The notes under the pieces are model-generated. The model searched no databases and was not told the origin of the DNA. It was given only the letters and a program-made list of their open reading frames with translations. Positions 1 to 12,021 of a DNA stretch of 64,000 nt are shown here, one piece after another. Each line of letters begins with the position of its first letter. The stretch's first letter is position 1. Origin of the DNA: Ignelater luminosus. Its lineage: Eukaryota; Arthropoda; Insecta; Coleoptera; Elateridae. The stretch lies in assembly GCA_011009095.1 (NCBI GenBank), contig VTPC01008672.1, positions 1 to 64,000 on the forward strand, read 5' to 3'. The position numbers and the translations under genes were made by a program.

Positions 1-87
1 TATCTAATACAGCAGAAAGCATTAGAACAGGCTGAACTCAAAGTTGAAACGATGATGCTGGAAAATGAAAAAAAAATGTATAGTTAA
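1..87 (+). CDS. 3' end of an unidentified coding region (partial)
   Basis: Frame 1 is open from the first base to a TAA at 85-87, giving 28 residues ending in EKKMYS. The tail is rich in Glu, Lys, Gln, Met and Leu, as in a charged helical or coiled-coil C-terminus. Such tails occur in Myb/SANT-like proteins of Harbinger transposons and in many host proteins, so no family can be assigned. The piece is short enough that an open frame could be chance. The support is only the compositional bias and the frame reaching the window edge. Confidence 0.3.
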   Translation, partial: YLIQQKALEQAELKVETMMLENEKKMYS

Positions 88-1462
88 GTGACAACTCTTA
101 CTTGGGCGTTTCGATATTCGATATTCTATGTTATGAACTAACAAGAAAAATCCGAACAGAACCTAGATTGATCTTCAGTGCCAAAGTTCCAATCAAAATC
201 ATTTCTTGACAGTCTGTGTTACCTAAGGCACAGAAAGTTAAGATGCTTATTTTGATCTTGATGCTTTCCTGAAGCCAATTTTTAAATCTTTCATAGAGTT
301 AATTTTTATTCGATATTGTTTTCAATATGCCTTAATGGAGTCTATCTTTTGTAATGACTTTAAAGTCTATAGGTAATCAAAAATCCAATTTTATGGCAAT
401 TGGCGATAGACTTGATAAATTTTCTAGGGACGAGTAAGGCTTGCGCAATTTCATTTAAAGTGTCTACTAAATTGAATGCCAATACAAAACTGCGATTACT
501 GTCTGCACTACAAGAATAGATCTAAGGGAAAACTGATTGACTTTACAGGTTTTGGATTCTTGCTATCAACACGTTCACAAAACTGAAAACTGGAGTCTAA
601 ACTACGTAATCATCATATTAAATTTGCATTTTGCTAAACAGCAGAACTTAGCAGTCTTTACAGCAGTTTATGTTAACTACAGGTCAGTCTCACGACACAT
701 TTTGTGTCGCCCAGCAACCTGTGGAAGAACACTGCATTAACTATTACACTATAAGGTTTTGCGATGAAAAAAGTTTGAGAACTGTTATTTTAGGTTACAT
801 GGAATGTGTAAAGAAGATAGAAAAGAATGTTGTAAAGCGGTTTATAATTCGGTGTATGTTTCAACGTTCAACGTGATGGATCTAAAAAGTGAGTATTAAC
901 AGAGAAACATAACAAAAGATCTTAAGGAAGTGCAATGAGGCTTCTCAGAGAACACAGAGAATGAAAAAAATAGAACGAGTTGAGAATGACATCGTATAAA
1001 ACAATATAAAAGCTGAAACAGAATATGGAGCAATTAAACAGTGGAATGGTTACCTGGTAAAATGACCGGAAAAGAGATATTCAAAGCAAATCTGATAAAT
1101 TGACAATTGGCAAACTAGAAGAAAGCAGAAAAACACATCAAGGAATCAGATTGAAGACAGTAGGACAAACAATGAATTAAACAAGAACAAAACTAAACAA
1201 CTCGCTAAAAATATGAACTCTTAGCAAGTAAAAGACACTGGGCAACGCACAACAGTAAAACTCTTGTGGCGTATTGAACGACTTTTGTTTGGTAAATTAT
1301 AAATAGGAATTCAACAAACGTTGACCACAGTAATATTCTACATTTATCAAGTAAAAGTACAATGAAGCAAAACTGTCCAAAATTAACCATAGCACATGCA
1401 CAACTAATTCGGTCTCTCTTAATATAGAAAGAATATACTTGACCATCAACATCAACAACTGT
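88..1462. other. AT-rich intergenic DNA, nothing recognised
   Basis: Short open frames here have no family resemblance and several lack an ATG. The right part may include diverged 5' sequence of the transposase relic that begins near 1463, but I could not align it. Confidence 0.5.
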
Positions 1463-1937
1463 CAAATTTGGGGATCAGAAAACTAACATGTTATTCAGGA
1501 TTTTGTTCGAGACTCTCCTAAGATAAATGTTTGATGGAGTATAACACAAGATAGAATTATCCGACCATTTTTCTTTATGAAAAACACTATTAATGGTAAT
1601 AATTATCTAGATATTCTTGAGAATTTTGTGTTTTCACAAATTGAAGGAATCTAATTCCAACAGAATGGCGCGCTACCACAAGTTGACAACATAACGCGTG
1701 ATGATGCATTAAATGTGAACCTCTTACTTAGTCCCCGCGAAATCCTACTCTATTATTAGGTATCTTGTTTGGAGTTATCTAAAGAATTTGGTTTACAGTG
1801 AAACGATTAGAAATTTGGTTCACCTTAAAGAAAGAATCACGGAGGATATGCTTTACTGAATTCGGGTTGAAATTAATTATCGTTATGATTATGACATGTG
1901 CTGTGCCATTAATGGTAGACAAATAGAAATTTATTAG
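1463..1937 (+). pseudogene. Tc1/mariner-type transposase relic
   Basis: Conceptual translation across several frame changes and stops gives blocks typical of IS630/Tc1/mariner transposases. They are an IWGSEN block near 1466, a RPFFFMKNTINGNNYLD block near 1560-1610, a FQQNGA block near 1655 where FQQDGA is usual, so the second catalytic Asp is Asn here, and a C-terminal stretch WSYLKNLVYSE through KERITEDML near 1770-1850. The order and spacing match the C-terminal half of such enzymes. An in-frame TAG at 1935-1937 follows an NGRQIEIY ending. Multiple stops and frameshifts make it non-functional. No terminal inverted repeats were found, so the element's limits are unknown. It is a different lineage from the other transposons in the window. 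Confidence 0.65.
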
Positions 1938-2176
1938 AAGTAAATGGATTTTTTTTGTGTTGATAAAGAAATAGGTAATAACTTTTATGCAGTGAGAACT
2001 TTTAATAATTTTCAAAAACAAAGCTCATGAAATCTTACTATTAATTATCGGAGACACTGTATTATTACGCCAAGCAAACGTCAGAGCAAATCCTACAGTT
2101 TCAGAAATATTTTAACACTGATTAGTGCTTTAGCAAAAGACATTGGCTTAGTACATACTATCAAGAAAGTTACATG

Positions 2177-3471
2177 TACGAGGGCTGTTTGACGGAAGCG
2201 TGACTTTCCGCTAGATGGCGCTGATATCGGTAAATCGAAAACATTAGCATATACGTCAGTCTTTTAGAGGCTTAACCTCCAAATTTCATGTCAATCTGTG
2301 AAATAGTATACATTTGGCAGTCATAGAAATCAATCAAGTTTGTGCTATTTTGTAAATATGGAAAAACGTGAATTTCGTGTTTTAATTAAACATTATTTTT
2401 TACGTGGAAAAACAGTGAAAGAAACTGAGGAGAAATTACGGAAATATTACGGTGAATCTGCTCCATCGCATGGAATGGTTTCCAAGTGGTTTAATTCATT
2501 TAAAACTGGCCGTATGAGCACTGAGGATGGTGAACGCCCCGGGCCCTTACAAACGGTCACTACTAAGGAAATCGTTGACAAAATCCATAATATGGTAATG
2601 GCTGATCGACGTTTGAAAGTGCGCGAGATAGTTGATGCTGTTGGCATCTCAATCGAACGGGTGCATAATATTTTACACGAACATTTGTATATTAAAAAGG
2701 TATCGGCAAGATGGGTGCCGCGATTACTCACAGTGGACCAAATGAGAATTCGTGTTCAACCTTCAAATCAATGTTTGGTCATGTTACAACGTAATCCAGT
2801 TGAGTTTTTTCGCCGATATGTGACTGTTGACGAAACCTGGATCCACCACCATACCCCTGAGACAAAGGAACAGTGAAACAATGGATATCACCAGACGAAC
2901 GTGCACCAAAGAAGACTAAAATTGGTCACTCGGCTAATAAGGTCATGGCGACTATTTTTTGGGATTCTAAAGGCATAATCCATATTGACTATTTGGAAAG
3001 GGGTAAAACAATAACTGGCCAATATTATGCTGATTTATTGACCCGTTTTGATGTTATCTTAAAGAAAAAACGCCCACATTTGGCACGTAAGAAAGTGCTC
3101 TTTCATTACGACAACGCCCCATCTCATTCATCTGCAATTGCAACCGCTAAATTGGTACAATTACGCTACGAACTGCTTCCCCATCCACCATACTCACCGG
3201 ATCTGGCCCCAAGAGACTTTTTTTATTTCCGAATTTGAAAAAATCTCTCGCAGGAAAAAAATTCGCATCAAATGAAGAGGTTATTGCTGCAACGCAGGCC
3301 TATTTTGACGAGTTGCCAAAAGAACATTTCTCAGAAGGCTTAAAGAAATTGGAAAGTCGTTGGACTAAGTGTGTAGCACTTGAAGGGAACTATGTTGAAA
3401 AATAATAAAAAAAATCTAGGCTAAACCTGTTCTTTATTGAAATGTCACACTTCCGTCAAACAGCCCTCGTA
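2177..3471 (+). mobile_element. mariner (DD34D) DNA transposon, decayed
   Basis: Matching terminal inverted repeats start CGAGGGCTGTTTGACGGAAG at 2179 and end in the complementary sequence at 3469. They are about 26 bp long with one visible mismatch. TA dinucleotides flank both ends (2177-2178 and 3470-3471), the target-site duplication of mariner elements. The unit is 1291 bp, the usual mariner size, and holds one transposase reading frame on the + strand that is broken in at least two places. Confidence 0.93.
2358..3405 (+). pseudogene. mariner transposase, broken
   Basis: This is the cut-and-paste transposase of the mariner family. The chosen start, MEKREF at 2358, is the conserved mariner N-terminus; an upstream in-frame ATG is not conserved. 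The N-terminal helix-turn-helix region runs to about residue 110 and contains the conserved STEDGERPG block. A WVPRLLT linker-like block, then TVDETWIHHHTPE (first Asp), HYDNAPSH (second Asp) and YSPDLAPRDFF (third Asp) follow, with 34 residues between the last two, so DD34D. The frame ends with EGNYVEK and TAA at 3403-3405. An in-frame TGA at 2874-2876 and a one-base shift in the T-run around 3220-3230 inactivate it. All three catalytic Asp codons survive. Confidence 0.92.
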
Positions 3472-5799
3472 CATTCTACATTCAGCTAACAATTTAAGCT
3501 ACCTACCCCAGAAATCTTTAAAGAAAAACTATTGCAGGTATTTAGCAACATTTAACAAAAATTTCAACACAATGCCTTATTATGAAAAAACATATTTTGA
3601 ATTACAACCATCCTAAAACGTTCGATATTCGAGTATCATTTTAACGAAATGCGCATTTCTATTAAACGCAACCTTTATACTTTTAAAACATTTGTGTTTC
3701 AATTGTCTAAAATTTAACCGCTTTTGCTTTACAGGATACCAAGTAAACATCCGACGGCAACCGGTTCAGTAAACATTAAAGCATATTAATTACTACCTCC
3801 AGAATTGAATACCCATTTTGAATTCCAACGAAAATGCTTTAATACTATTTTTATAGAGACTGCAACTTTACTGTGCGTATTTGTTGCCTTAAAGTTTTTT
3901 AGATTCTTGATTGTTTAAGTATACCAACCTATGGGAATTTGCAGATGTATCGTGATCAACAAACTGACGCGAATAGGTAGGTACACAACGGCATCCGACT
4001 AAGAATTAATCTATTACAAATTACGTCATTAAAGGCAGTGATCAGGAAGTTATATATGAGAGCTGCTGCGCCCCTACTTGCAGTACCATCTGTATATTCC
4101 CATTGAGTCACCTATGTTACGTTTGTTACGGATTAGGAGGATGGAAAGATCATTTATACTAAGATGGCTTTATACTCTGCCTCTCGTAAAATAACATTTG
4201 CCATTCTGAAAATTTATATAATGAAGAAACTTAGAAATTCTGTACGTTGACATTTTTACATAAAATAAATGACTTTAGGGTTCTTTTTTAATTGCAAATA
4301 TAATATAATACACTAACGCAAAAATAATTATAATTGGGATGAAAAAACTGCGTAACATCCTACAGGCACTACTTGGCAAAGGGTGAACGTGACTGAGTGT
4401 TATTAAAGGCAGCTTTTCAATGTTTACTTTAAATGTTGTTGAAAGTACAACACAACTCTTTCGACAACTCGATAATTGAGATTTAAAATGAAAACAATGA
4501 AAGGGGAACGAGAAACGTTCACTCATTTATGTTTAAATCAAATGGATGCTGAATTTATAGATTAGTTTCCCACTTGGAAAACTAGTTTTAAAGCATTGAC
4601 CGCAACAATCAATAGCGCCCTCTAAAGAAAGCATTTAAAAATGAGATTTGTTAATTAGTTGGAATCAGTTGTAAGGTTTACCTTTCGCATGGAGGATAAT
4701 GTAAGAAACTGTCTACTTTTGATGAATTTAATTTTTCGGCACGACACGGTAGGTATATTTCGAGGTCTTAAAGGTCTTCAATCTGGAACCAGAAGACTTT
4801 ACAAAAACAAAATAATGTAAACCTAAGATTTATTGAAATGACAATTCTAAAAAAGCATCTTGTGTAGTCTGAAGTGATTAATGCATTAATGCATTACAAA
4901 ACATAGTTAATTTCTTAAAAATGAGCCTTTTAGGATTTAAGGAAACAAATTCTACGACAGTAGTCCCACAATGTCCAATTAAACTTGGTTGTTTCCAGAC
5001 CATTATATTATTAGAATTTCTTTCTAAAATTCGAGAACAATAAATATCTACATATTCTTACAAAAAACTTGTCGCGTCGCATTTTATATCAAAGGTTGCG
5101 AAAATTTCATTCAAATGTTTACAAAAAAAAGCAAAGAAAAAAAATGAGAAATATTACATATAAAACAAGCCGCCCGTATACCAAAAATAAAACACACCCA
5201 CATAAAACTATGGAAAATATGAACTGTTTTTAGAAAAATGCACAACACAAACAATATATGCAAAATATGCAAATGCAAAGCGACTTTAAATCAATCGGAA
5301 AAACCTTAATTGGTTCACATATTAAAATTTAGCTGTGCATACTTCAAAAATAATTGTAAATGCCCCATCCATTCGTGGTTTCCTGCCCAAAAGTAACTAG
5401 GAAAAGGTGTTACGTATACAGGGTGTTTTACAAAAAACAGCGCACGCTAAAGTTTCGTTATTTTTTGTCCGATTTATAGAATTTAAAAACTAAATAAAAT
5501 TATTTTGAGAAATCTATAAGGCCAGCTAGATAGTTTTTTAAATAAACAGGTGTTTTTTAAAGTACAATGCCATATTTTTTCAACTGTTTCTAAAAGACCG
5601 ATGGATACTAACAAGAATAACTTGTAAAGTTACTTTAAAAGTTTTTTTTACAAATCCGTGGACACTAAGAAGTTGCGTTAATTTTCGTAGGTTTTGAATC
5701 TATGCGCCAAATGTGACTTAAGGTTGTTCAACCTATCAACATTTGATATGTTCATATGATTATTGTTGACGTTTTATAACGTTTATAACCAAAAGATTC
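3472..5799. other. AT-rich intergenic DNA; one orphan transposon-like end
   Basis: No gene was recognised. At 5417 a TACAGGGTGTTTTAC sequence has the form of a Tc1/mariner or MITE terminus, but no matching inverted end was found. It is either a solo terminus or the remnant of a deleted element. Short open frames (for example - strand 4275-4526) look random. Confidence 0.5.
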
Positions 5800-7108
5800 T
5801 AAAGGGTTTTCCAATAAGGGGTGTTATTTTGATATTCAAAGAAAAGTGCCATTTTTTAATATAAATGATCGGATGTTTATTTCATTATAAAGAGGAAGGT
5901 ATGCCGTTAATAGTGGAAAATAACATCAGGCAAATGACCACCACGACCACGCTTACAGGACAATATCCTTTTCATGAAATTTTCCATAACCAAATCGCAA
6001 AGTGGCTGCCCTATGTCCTCGATAGCCTCACGAATTCCATCTTTGAGGTCTTGAATCGACGCTGGGCTGTTGGCGTAGACCTTCTCTTTCACGTGGCCCC
6101 AAAGAAAGAAGTCGCAAGGTGTTAAATCACAAGATCTCGGTGGCCAATTGTGATCACCTCTTCGAGAGATAACACGGTCCGGAAACTTTTTCCGTAAAAG
6201 ATCAATGGTTTCGTTGCTTGTGTGGCACGTAGCGCCGTCTTGTTGAAAGTAAACGTTGTCCAGATCAATACCATCCAATTCCGGCCATAAAAAATCGTTA
6301 ATCATCTCTCGATAGCGCAATCCAGTCACCGTAACTGTTGCTCCAGCCTCATTTTCGAAAAAGTAAGGTCCAATGACTCCGCCGGACCATAAACCGCACC
6401 AAACAGTCGCACGTTGAGGATAGAGAGACTTTTCAACAATAACTCTTGGATTTTCTGAGCCCCAGATTCGACAATTTTGCTTGTTGACGAAGCCACCGAG
6501 GTGGAAATGGGCCTCATCACTCAAGATGATTTTTCGATGGAATTCTGGATCATTTTCATGCATTTCAACGACCCAATCAGCAAAGACACGACGTTGTTGA
6601 TGATCGGCCGGCTTGAGTTCTTGTGTTAACTGGACTTTATAAGCCTTAAGACCCAAATCTTTATGCAAAATACGGTGTAATGACGTTTGTGGAATGGCTA
6701 ATTCCAAAGAACGACGAGGAATGGACAAACCTGGGTTTTCTTTAACACTTTCGGCTACAACAGCAATATTCTCGGCTGTTCTTGAGCGACGTGCACGGGT
6801 TTTATTCTTCACATCACTAACTTGTCCCAAGAGCTCGAATTTTTTCACCAATTTCTGTATTGCGGTCCGACAAGGTGCTTCACGGTGACCCAAAAATGTT
6901 CGAGTTTTACGAACCGTCTCTGCCAAATTTTCACCATTTTTATAGTGAATTTTAATAATTTCAATGCGTTGTTGAAGCGTGTATCGTTCCATATTTATTA
7001 ATGGCGTAGTTTCTACTTGTCAAATGTCAAAAAATGATAGCTTCAAAAGTGACATCTACCGAAATAGCGGGCTATTCAAAATAACACCTCTTATTGGAAA
7101 ACCCTTTA
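5800..7108 (-). mobile_element. DD41D IS630/Tc1/mariner transposon, apparently intact
   Basis: Inverted repeats of about 30 bp, starting AAGGGTTTTCCAATAAG at 5802 and mirrored to 7106, differ at very few positions. TA flanks both ends (5800-5801, 7107-7108). The 1305-bp unit holds a single uninterrupted transposase frame on the - strand. Near-identical ends plus an intact frame indicate a young copy. Confidence 0.93.
5907..6992 (-). CDS. DD41D transposase (rosa/Visitor-like spacing), intact
   Basis: This 361-residue transposase fills the element between its inverted repeats. The start MERYTLQQR at 6992 lies just inside the right repeat. An N-terminal helix-turn-helix region (about residues 1-60) is followed by a second DNA-binding segment rich in Arg (about 60-130). 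The catalytic core shows ILSDEAHFHLGG with the first Asp, YFQQDGATCHTS with the second, and SCDLTPCDFFLWG with the third. There are 41 residues between the second and third, which is the DD41D spacing described for the rosa and Visitor groups. That family name rests on spacing alone. No stop, frameshift or missing catalytic residue is seen, so it could be active. Confidence 0.93.
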   Translation of the reverse strand: MERYTLQQRIEIIKIHYKNGENLAETVRKTRTFLGHREAPCRTAIQKLVKKFELLGQVSDVKNKTRARRSRTAENIAVVAESVKENPGLSIPRRSLELAIPQTSLHRILHKDLGLKAYKVQLTQELKPADHQQRRVFADWVVEMHENDPEFHRKIILSDEAHFHLGGFVNKQNCRIWGSENPRVIVEKSLYPQRATVWCGLWSGGVIGPYFFENEAGATVTVTGLRYREMINDFLWPELDGIDLDNVYFQQDGATCHTSNETIDLLRKKFPDRVISRRGDHNWPPRSCDLTPCDFFLWGHVKEKVYANSPASIQDLKDGIREAIEDIGQPLCDLVMENFMKRILSCKRGRGGHLPDVIFHY

Positions 7109-7719
7109 TATATAATTTTTGTTTATAAAAGAAACCTTTCTAGTTTTTTACTAGCGTCTCTGGTAAGAAGTGATATTTCGGAACTTACCTGACGTATTTT
7201 CTTATTCTTTCCATAAAATCTCGAAAACAGATGTTGGCAGGGTTGACAGCAAGTAACTACGTTAAATGCGCATGCATCACTTGCTGAATTTAAGTGAACT
7301 TGTAAAGAAAATATCGCACATTCCAGTTTTTCTTGGCAAATTTGATTGTTAAAAATTCGATTTTAAAATTGCAACCACCTTTTTCTAAGACATGGGAATG
7401 TGCGGAAGAGAAAACCTTTACAAGTTATTCTTCTTATTGTTAGTGTACATCAGCCTTCTTTTTCTCTGAATCTAGATTGTGACACGAAATAGTATCTTTA
7501 TTTGGCTTACATGTCGGTTCAGACCATTTTCTAGTAGTATCAGAATTGACATGTATACAAATTGGTAAAGAAATAAAACACTAATTAAGGTACAAATAGA
7601 AGAACAAGTATGTAAAGTTACCTTCTAGAGCAGGAAAGTATTTAAAGTCTACATCAAAGATGACTGAATCAAGCATTAATAAATCTTGAAACAAAAAATA
7701 ACATAGATGAAAAATGGCA
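7109..7719. other. AT-rich intergenic DNA, nothing recognised
   Basis: I see no conserved coding, RNA or repeat feature. Open frames on the - strand near 7581-7924 are antisense shadows of the retrotransposon fragment that follows. Confidence 0.5.
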
Positions 7720-8110
7720 TAATCTGAAAGAAGCAGTAAAAAACAAGACGACGTCTTGGGAAAAAAGAGAAAACATAGAAAACGCAAAAGACTACGAATC
7801 TAGACGGACGAAATAGAAAAAGCAGTTGGAGCAAAACAAAAAGCCTACAAAAACATATATAAAAAGTCCCACAGACCAAAACAACAAGGAACAAACTCAA
7901 AAGAAATGTAGCAAAGCAAATCACCAGACAAATCCATCAAGAATCTTGGGATCGTTACATTAATAAGATCGAAAATGACATACACAGCAGACACCCCAAC
8001 GCATATATCGTACAGCTATGAAAATACTTAAACAACAAAAAAGAGATAGTAAGTTACGAATAGAGGAACAAGCATGGATTAATCACTACAAGTAACTTAA
8101 GTATGATGAA
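7720..8110 (+). pseudogene. non-LTR retrotransposon fragment (endonuclease-RT linker)
   Basis: Translation of the + strand in shifting frames gives EIEKAVGAKQKAYKN near 7810, then SWDRYINKIENDIHSRHPNAY near 7948-8010 and EEQAWINHYK near 8060-8090. These resemble the segment between the endonuclease and reverse-transcriptase domains of RTE- or Jockey-type non-LTR elements, where a bulky-charged linker and a W-x-x-Y-Y motif are usual. Several stops and frame changes show that it is dead. No poly(A) tail or target duplication was identified, so the insert limits are approximate. Confidence 0.5.
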
Positions 8111-8980
8111 GAAGTAAAAGTAAAAAACCATCAGAGGTTTCCTCGGCGTTGCATCCACTAGTGTGTTTTTTTATTCAAGAATGCGATGGAACATCTGACA
8201 TTTCTTTACGTTTTTCTGACAAACGGTGCATTTTTTCTCGAAACATCTAAAGTTATACCCGTTTTTGTAGAAAGATAAATAGCCAATCCAGGTATGGCAC
8301 TGAAATTTAAAAAACGCTTACAAGGTAAAAAAAGAAGAATCAAAGTAAATAGTCTATGGTGCATTGGCTAAACTAATAACAAAAGACTGGCGAATGCAAG
8401 ATGGTATCATATACCTTAGTAAGATGATATATACGGATTAGGGCGGTTCAAAAAAACCCGCATGTCGCCGATATGAATAATTATTAAATATTAAAATGTG
8501 TCAAATTTTGACCCAATCGGACAACGTTAACACGTGCCGCATCGAATTTGAAGTTTGAAAAAATTGGCAATTTTCATGTTTTTTCAAACGTGTTTTTTTC
8601 TAGGCACGAAATGGGGGCTCAAAAGCAACCGATTTTGCTATGGAGAGTACGATAAATGAGGAACATTTTGGCGCAGAGTTCATCAAAATCGGTTGAGTAG
8701 TACCAAAGCTACAACCATTTTTTCTAACTACCGAGTATATAGGGACAGTGGGGCTAAGTCACCAACTTACCGTTATGGCCACATTTTCACAGTGGACAAT
8801 GGACAGCAAATGCTACTGACACTTTTGGTATATACATTGATTGTGATTTTGACACGGAAGACAACGAGAAAATCTTTTTTTCGCTAAAATTTGAATCAGG
8901 TGGTCGAAAATATAAGGCCTAAAAGCACAAGAATTGACTTTTTTAACAGACAGATTTTATTTACATAATTCGACAGGACA
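8111..8980. other. AT-rich intergenic DNA, possible dispersed repeat
   Basis: The segment around 8435-8730 contains phrases such as ATCAAAATCGGTTGAGTAG that look like dispersed insect repeats, and a TAGGGACAGTGGGGC block near 8738. Neither could be paired with another copy in this window. Nothing coding is supported. Confidence 0.35.
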
Positions 8981-9393
8981 TTAAAACAATTCCTGCAATC
9001 CTCGTTTTGTGGCCGTCGGATATTTCCTCCGGTACTGCTGTACGACCTAAAAAAGAAAAAGAAGTGAATCAGACTAACTATATGTGAACTGAAATGTAAC
9101 AATAATAACAAATGGCGTACCTGCAATAAAAATTGCTTTTGTGCCTCATTTCTTGTAAACTTCTGATTAAATTCTTCTGTGAGCTACACTGCTCTTTCCG
9201 CTGTGTCATTGACACATTTTATTCCGCTGATAATCTTACTTGCTTTGAACAAAATCTCACCAGCAGTTTTCAAAGTATAGTAAAACAAACAGGTTTCAAG
9301 ATGCCCTTTTAGCCTTAATATTTGAAAAATTGGAAAACCTAGAAATACGATTCTGTTGATTTGCTGTACCAAATATACTAAATTTAGAAACAC
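8981..9393 (-). pseudogene. two-exon 3' fragment of an unnamed repeated insect family
   Basis: On the - strand a frame from about 9393 reads through a GHLETCLFYYTLKTAGE block and a CVNDTAERAV block, meets an in-frame TAG, then continues as LTEEFNQKFTRNEAQ to KQFLLQ and a GT donor after 9121. A TTTTTTAG acceptor then precedes a phase-0 terminal exon at 8981-9046, VVQQYRRKYPTATKRGLQELF and TAA. Blocks of the type VNDTAERG and QFLLQVV-x-x-(H/Y)R-x-x-(F/Y)P recur in many uncharacterised arthropod sequences associated with repeats. That recollection is the only basis for the family call and I cannot name a function. The premature stop suggests a dead copy. The conserved splice junction argues that it derives from a spliced gene and not a retrocopy. 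Confidence 0.45.
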
Positions 9394-11859
9394 CCTATTG
9401 TAAATAATATTCGTAAACAGTTAGAAGGTATACATATTCTAAGTCCATATAAAAAAGTCTTTCAAGAACATCGTTTCATCTTCTTTATAAGAAATCGAAT
9501 CAGGTCTAAAGTTTACCAAAAAGAGTTTTCTGTACATTTTATGGAGAAGAGGAGAGGAAATCTGTAAAATACTATACATTTTAGGAATTTGTGTCTGTGA
9601 ATAAGATAATAGAGAATTTCTACATTTGCTTTTCTGTACCTTTCTTCCTTCTATTTTTAACTAACAACATCTTAAGAATGTTAAAATAATAAAATTTTAC
9701 GGTCCCTACAAAAAATCTTATGTAGTAACGAGTGATCATTAAAATTTCAATTCCTAGGAAGCTATGAAAAAAATCATGTCTTAGCTTATTTCATAAAATT
9801 GCAAATTACATTAGAAACGGTTAGAAATCATTAGTTTAGACTTCTAGAGGTTATGTGTGGGTATGCGTTTTGTCTAGGCTACGACATACGTAAAAATGTC
9901 ACAATCTACTAGGAACTAGAATTTTAATTATCGCTTGGTACAAATTAAGTAGACACAGGTAGTTAATAACTAGTGCGAAAACATTTTTGTTTTCGATGAG
10001 TAATTAGTAATAAATATCTGGGAATGCAAAGCATAACCACAATGAACTCCTGTTTTGGTAGTTTTTTCAAATTTAGGCGGCTATTTTGATCATGTTACCG
10101 AAGAGTTATCAAAAAACGAATATATCACGTGTCTTTAGTTTTTGATGTAGAATTCAAATCTGAAGTCAAAATTTCAAAATTTAACAAAAAAAATGTGGAC
10201 AGACATACATAGGCAGGCAGGCAGACAGAGACTTCGCAAATTCAGTAACGACTCCTTCGGAGTTCGTTGAAAATGTCACCGAAATGACGAGGAACAACAT
10301 AATGAAATTTCGCTATATTAGTTGAAAATAAGTTAAAAGAAGAATTTGCTCCTGCGCTTGCAAAGGGAGATAAATCACAAAATTTAATATCCTACAGTAC
10401 GGCAGTTTAAAAGTTTACAATGCCTATATGTTACAATGTTACGACATATTTTGACCACATCTCAGTGGGCGAAAAAGGATTACAATGATTTCGTATAAAC
10501 AAGATACGTGTAGTAGAAAAATCATGTAAGCCTCCAGACATCCAGAATTGACATCAAGTGAGTGATACAGGGTGTCAGTCAAAGAAATTAGAAAAGAAAA
10601 TAAACAGGCTAACTAAGTGCATTAATAATAGTTTTAGGTGAGAGAGAAGCTAGCAAGATACTGAAAAAATCTAATGGGTAATGTTACAGCAACAGTAATG
10701 TTATTCAGCCAGAAAGAATAAGTATATCTACAAATTTTTAATATTATCATGTTTCTGTGTTTATACTACAGTTATTACTTCTATTAATTAAATTATCCAA
10801 AATATACTCTTATGTTTTATTCTGAATCAAGCGTGGTGCGTTAATTTCTGGGACAAGCCTTAGATTGGGTTACCGATCAGAAATTCTACGCCGCAGAACA
10901 TGGAGAATTTCGATAAAACTCTCTACAGAAGTTTGTTAAGCAACTTTATATACTATCTTTTAATATTAGTTTTTGTTGCAAAATAGCTGGTAGCAAACCA
11001 AATTTGTTATTATCCCAGAAATGGGCAGATGTTTCTAAGAAAGCTATTGGAAGAAACACTGCAAGACCTATTTAGATCTCAGAATATAATGGATTATCCA
11101 CAATGAAAATAAACAGTTGCGAAGTGATTTCAGGGTCTAGTAATAAAATAATAATAATAGTAGCTAAATGTCAAGTGAAGTAATTTAAAGAAAAACATCA
11201 ATCTACTAGACTTAATGAATCACTAAGAACTGTATAGTGATTTTCTATAAATGCTACTGAATCATTAGTTTTGTCATATTTTAATTATTAATATCATTTA
11301 AGATCCCTGTTTTGATGTGATTAATAAATACCATACCCAATCAAAAGATGCAAAACTGGTGTAGTCGATTTATTTTTAACTTACATCGTATGATCATATT
11401 TGTTACAAAAGCTCTATTGAATGAGAATGGAAAGTCTTGGAAGTATTTCTAAAGGCGTTTTCGAAAATTTGCTCTTTGCGTGTAATTGTTTCAGCGTGGA
11501 TTCAAAACAAAAAATTGTAGCTCCTTTTCTCTGGCCACTCTAAAGATGACGAAGAAAATATTATAGTTGTTGCTCATCAATTTAAGAAATGAGAAAACAT
11601 AAAAATTGTTCGGGAAATGTGGGTATCACCTGATTAACCCGACCAACCTGCTGACGTCAGATGCTTGACCCGGGTATATTACCAGGTTGAATTTCCGAAA
11701 ACGTCTTATGAATCGTTTACATATACGCTTTACTTACATTGAAGGATCTTTTTACGTTTCTTGGTTTTGAATTGATACCTACCTACGTCATGCGTACACT
11801 CCGTATAAATACATTAAAATATGCTTAACATACAATGCTATTCATGGTGCAGTACAAAG
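9394..11859. other. AT-rich intergenic DNA with a short CAGG/CAGA microsatellite
   Basis: No gene was recognised. Around 10198-10230 a GGACAGACATACATAGGCAG stretch followed by GCAGGCAGACAGAG is a degenerate tetranucleotide repeat, followed by text typical of a dispersed repeat flank (CGACTCCTTCGGAGTTCG near 10250). An ATACAGGGTGTCAGTC block near 10567 again resembles a transposon end without a partner. Confidence 0.4.
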
Positions 11860-12021
11860 TTCATACACTTTATGTCCTTGTGTCGTAGAAGTTTTACATA
11901 TAATGCAATCAAGCTTTATAATTCTATTTCTTCGGATGTCAAAGTACACTTAATTTCACCAAATAAAAGCGTTTCTTGGAAAATTGTTTTCTACAAACAC
12001 AGTATGTTCTCATCATTGACC
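11860..12021 (+). pseudogene. possible C-terminal piece of a non-LTR reverse transcriptase
   Basis: A + strand frame ending at the stop before 12024 contains CRRSFTYNAIKLYNSISSDV and a Lys-rich tail. It resembles the extreme C-terminus of Jockey/CR1-like ORF2 proteins, where a short helix reading (A/G)-I-K-L-(W/Y)-N-S-(L/I)-P is common. The match is short and there is no domain support upstream. The call is tentative and could be chance. Confidence 0.3.

Noticed and set aside
2447-2731. 94-codon minus-strand frame
   Set aside because: It is the antisense shadow of the mariner transposase.
5865-6125. Plus-strand frame of 86 codons
   Set aside because: Antisense to the intact DD41D transposase; no independent support.
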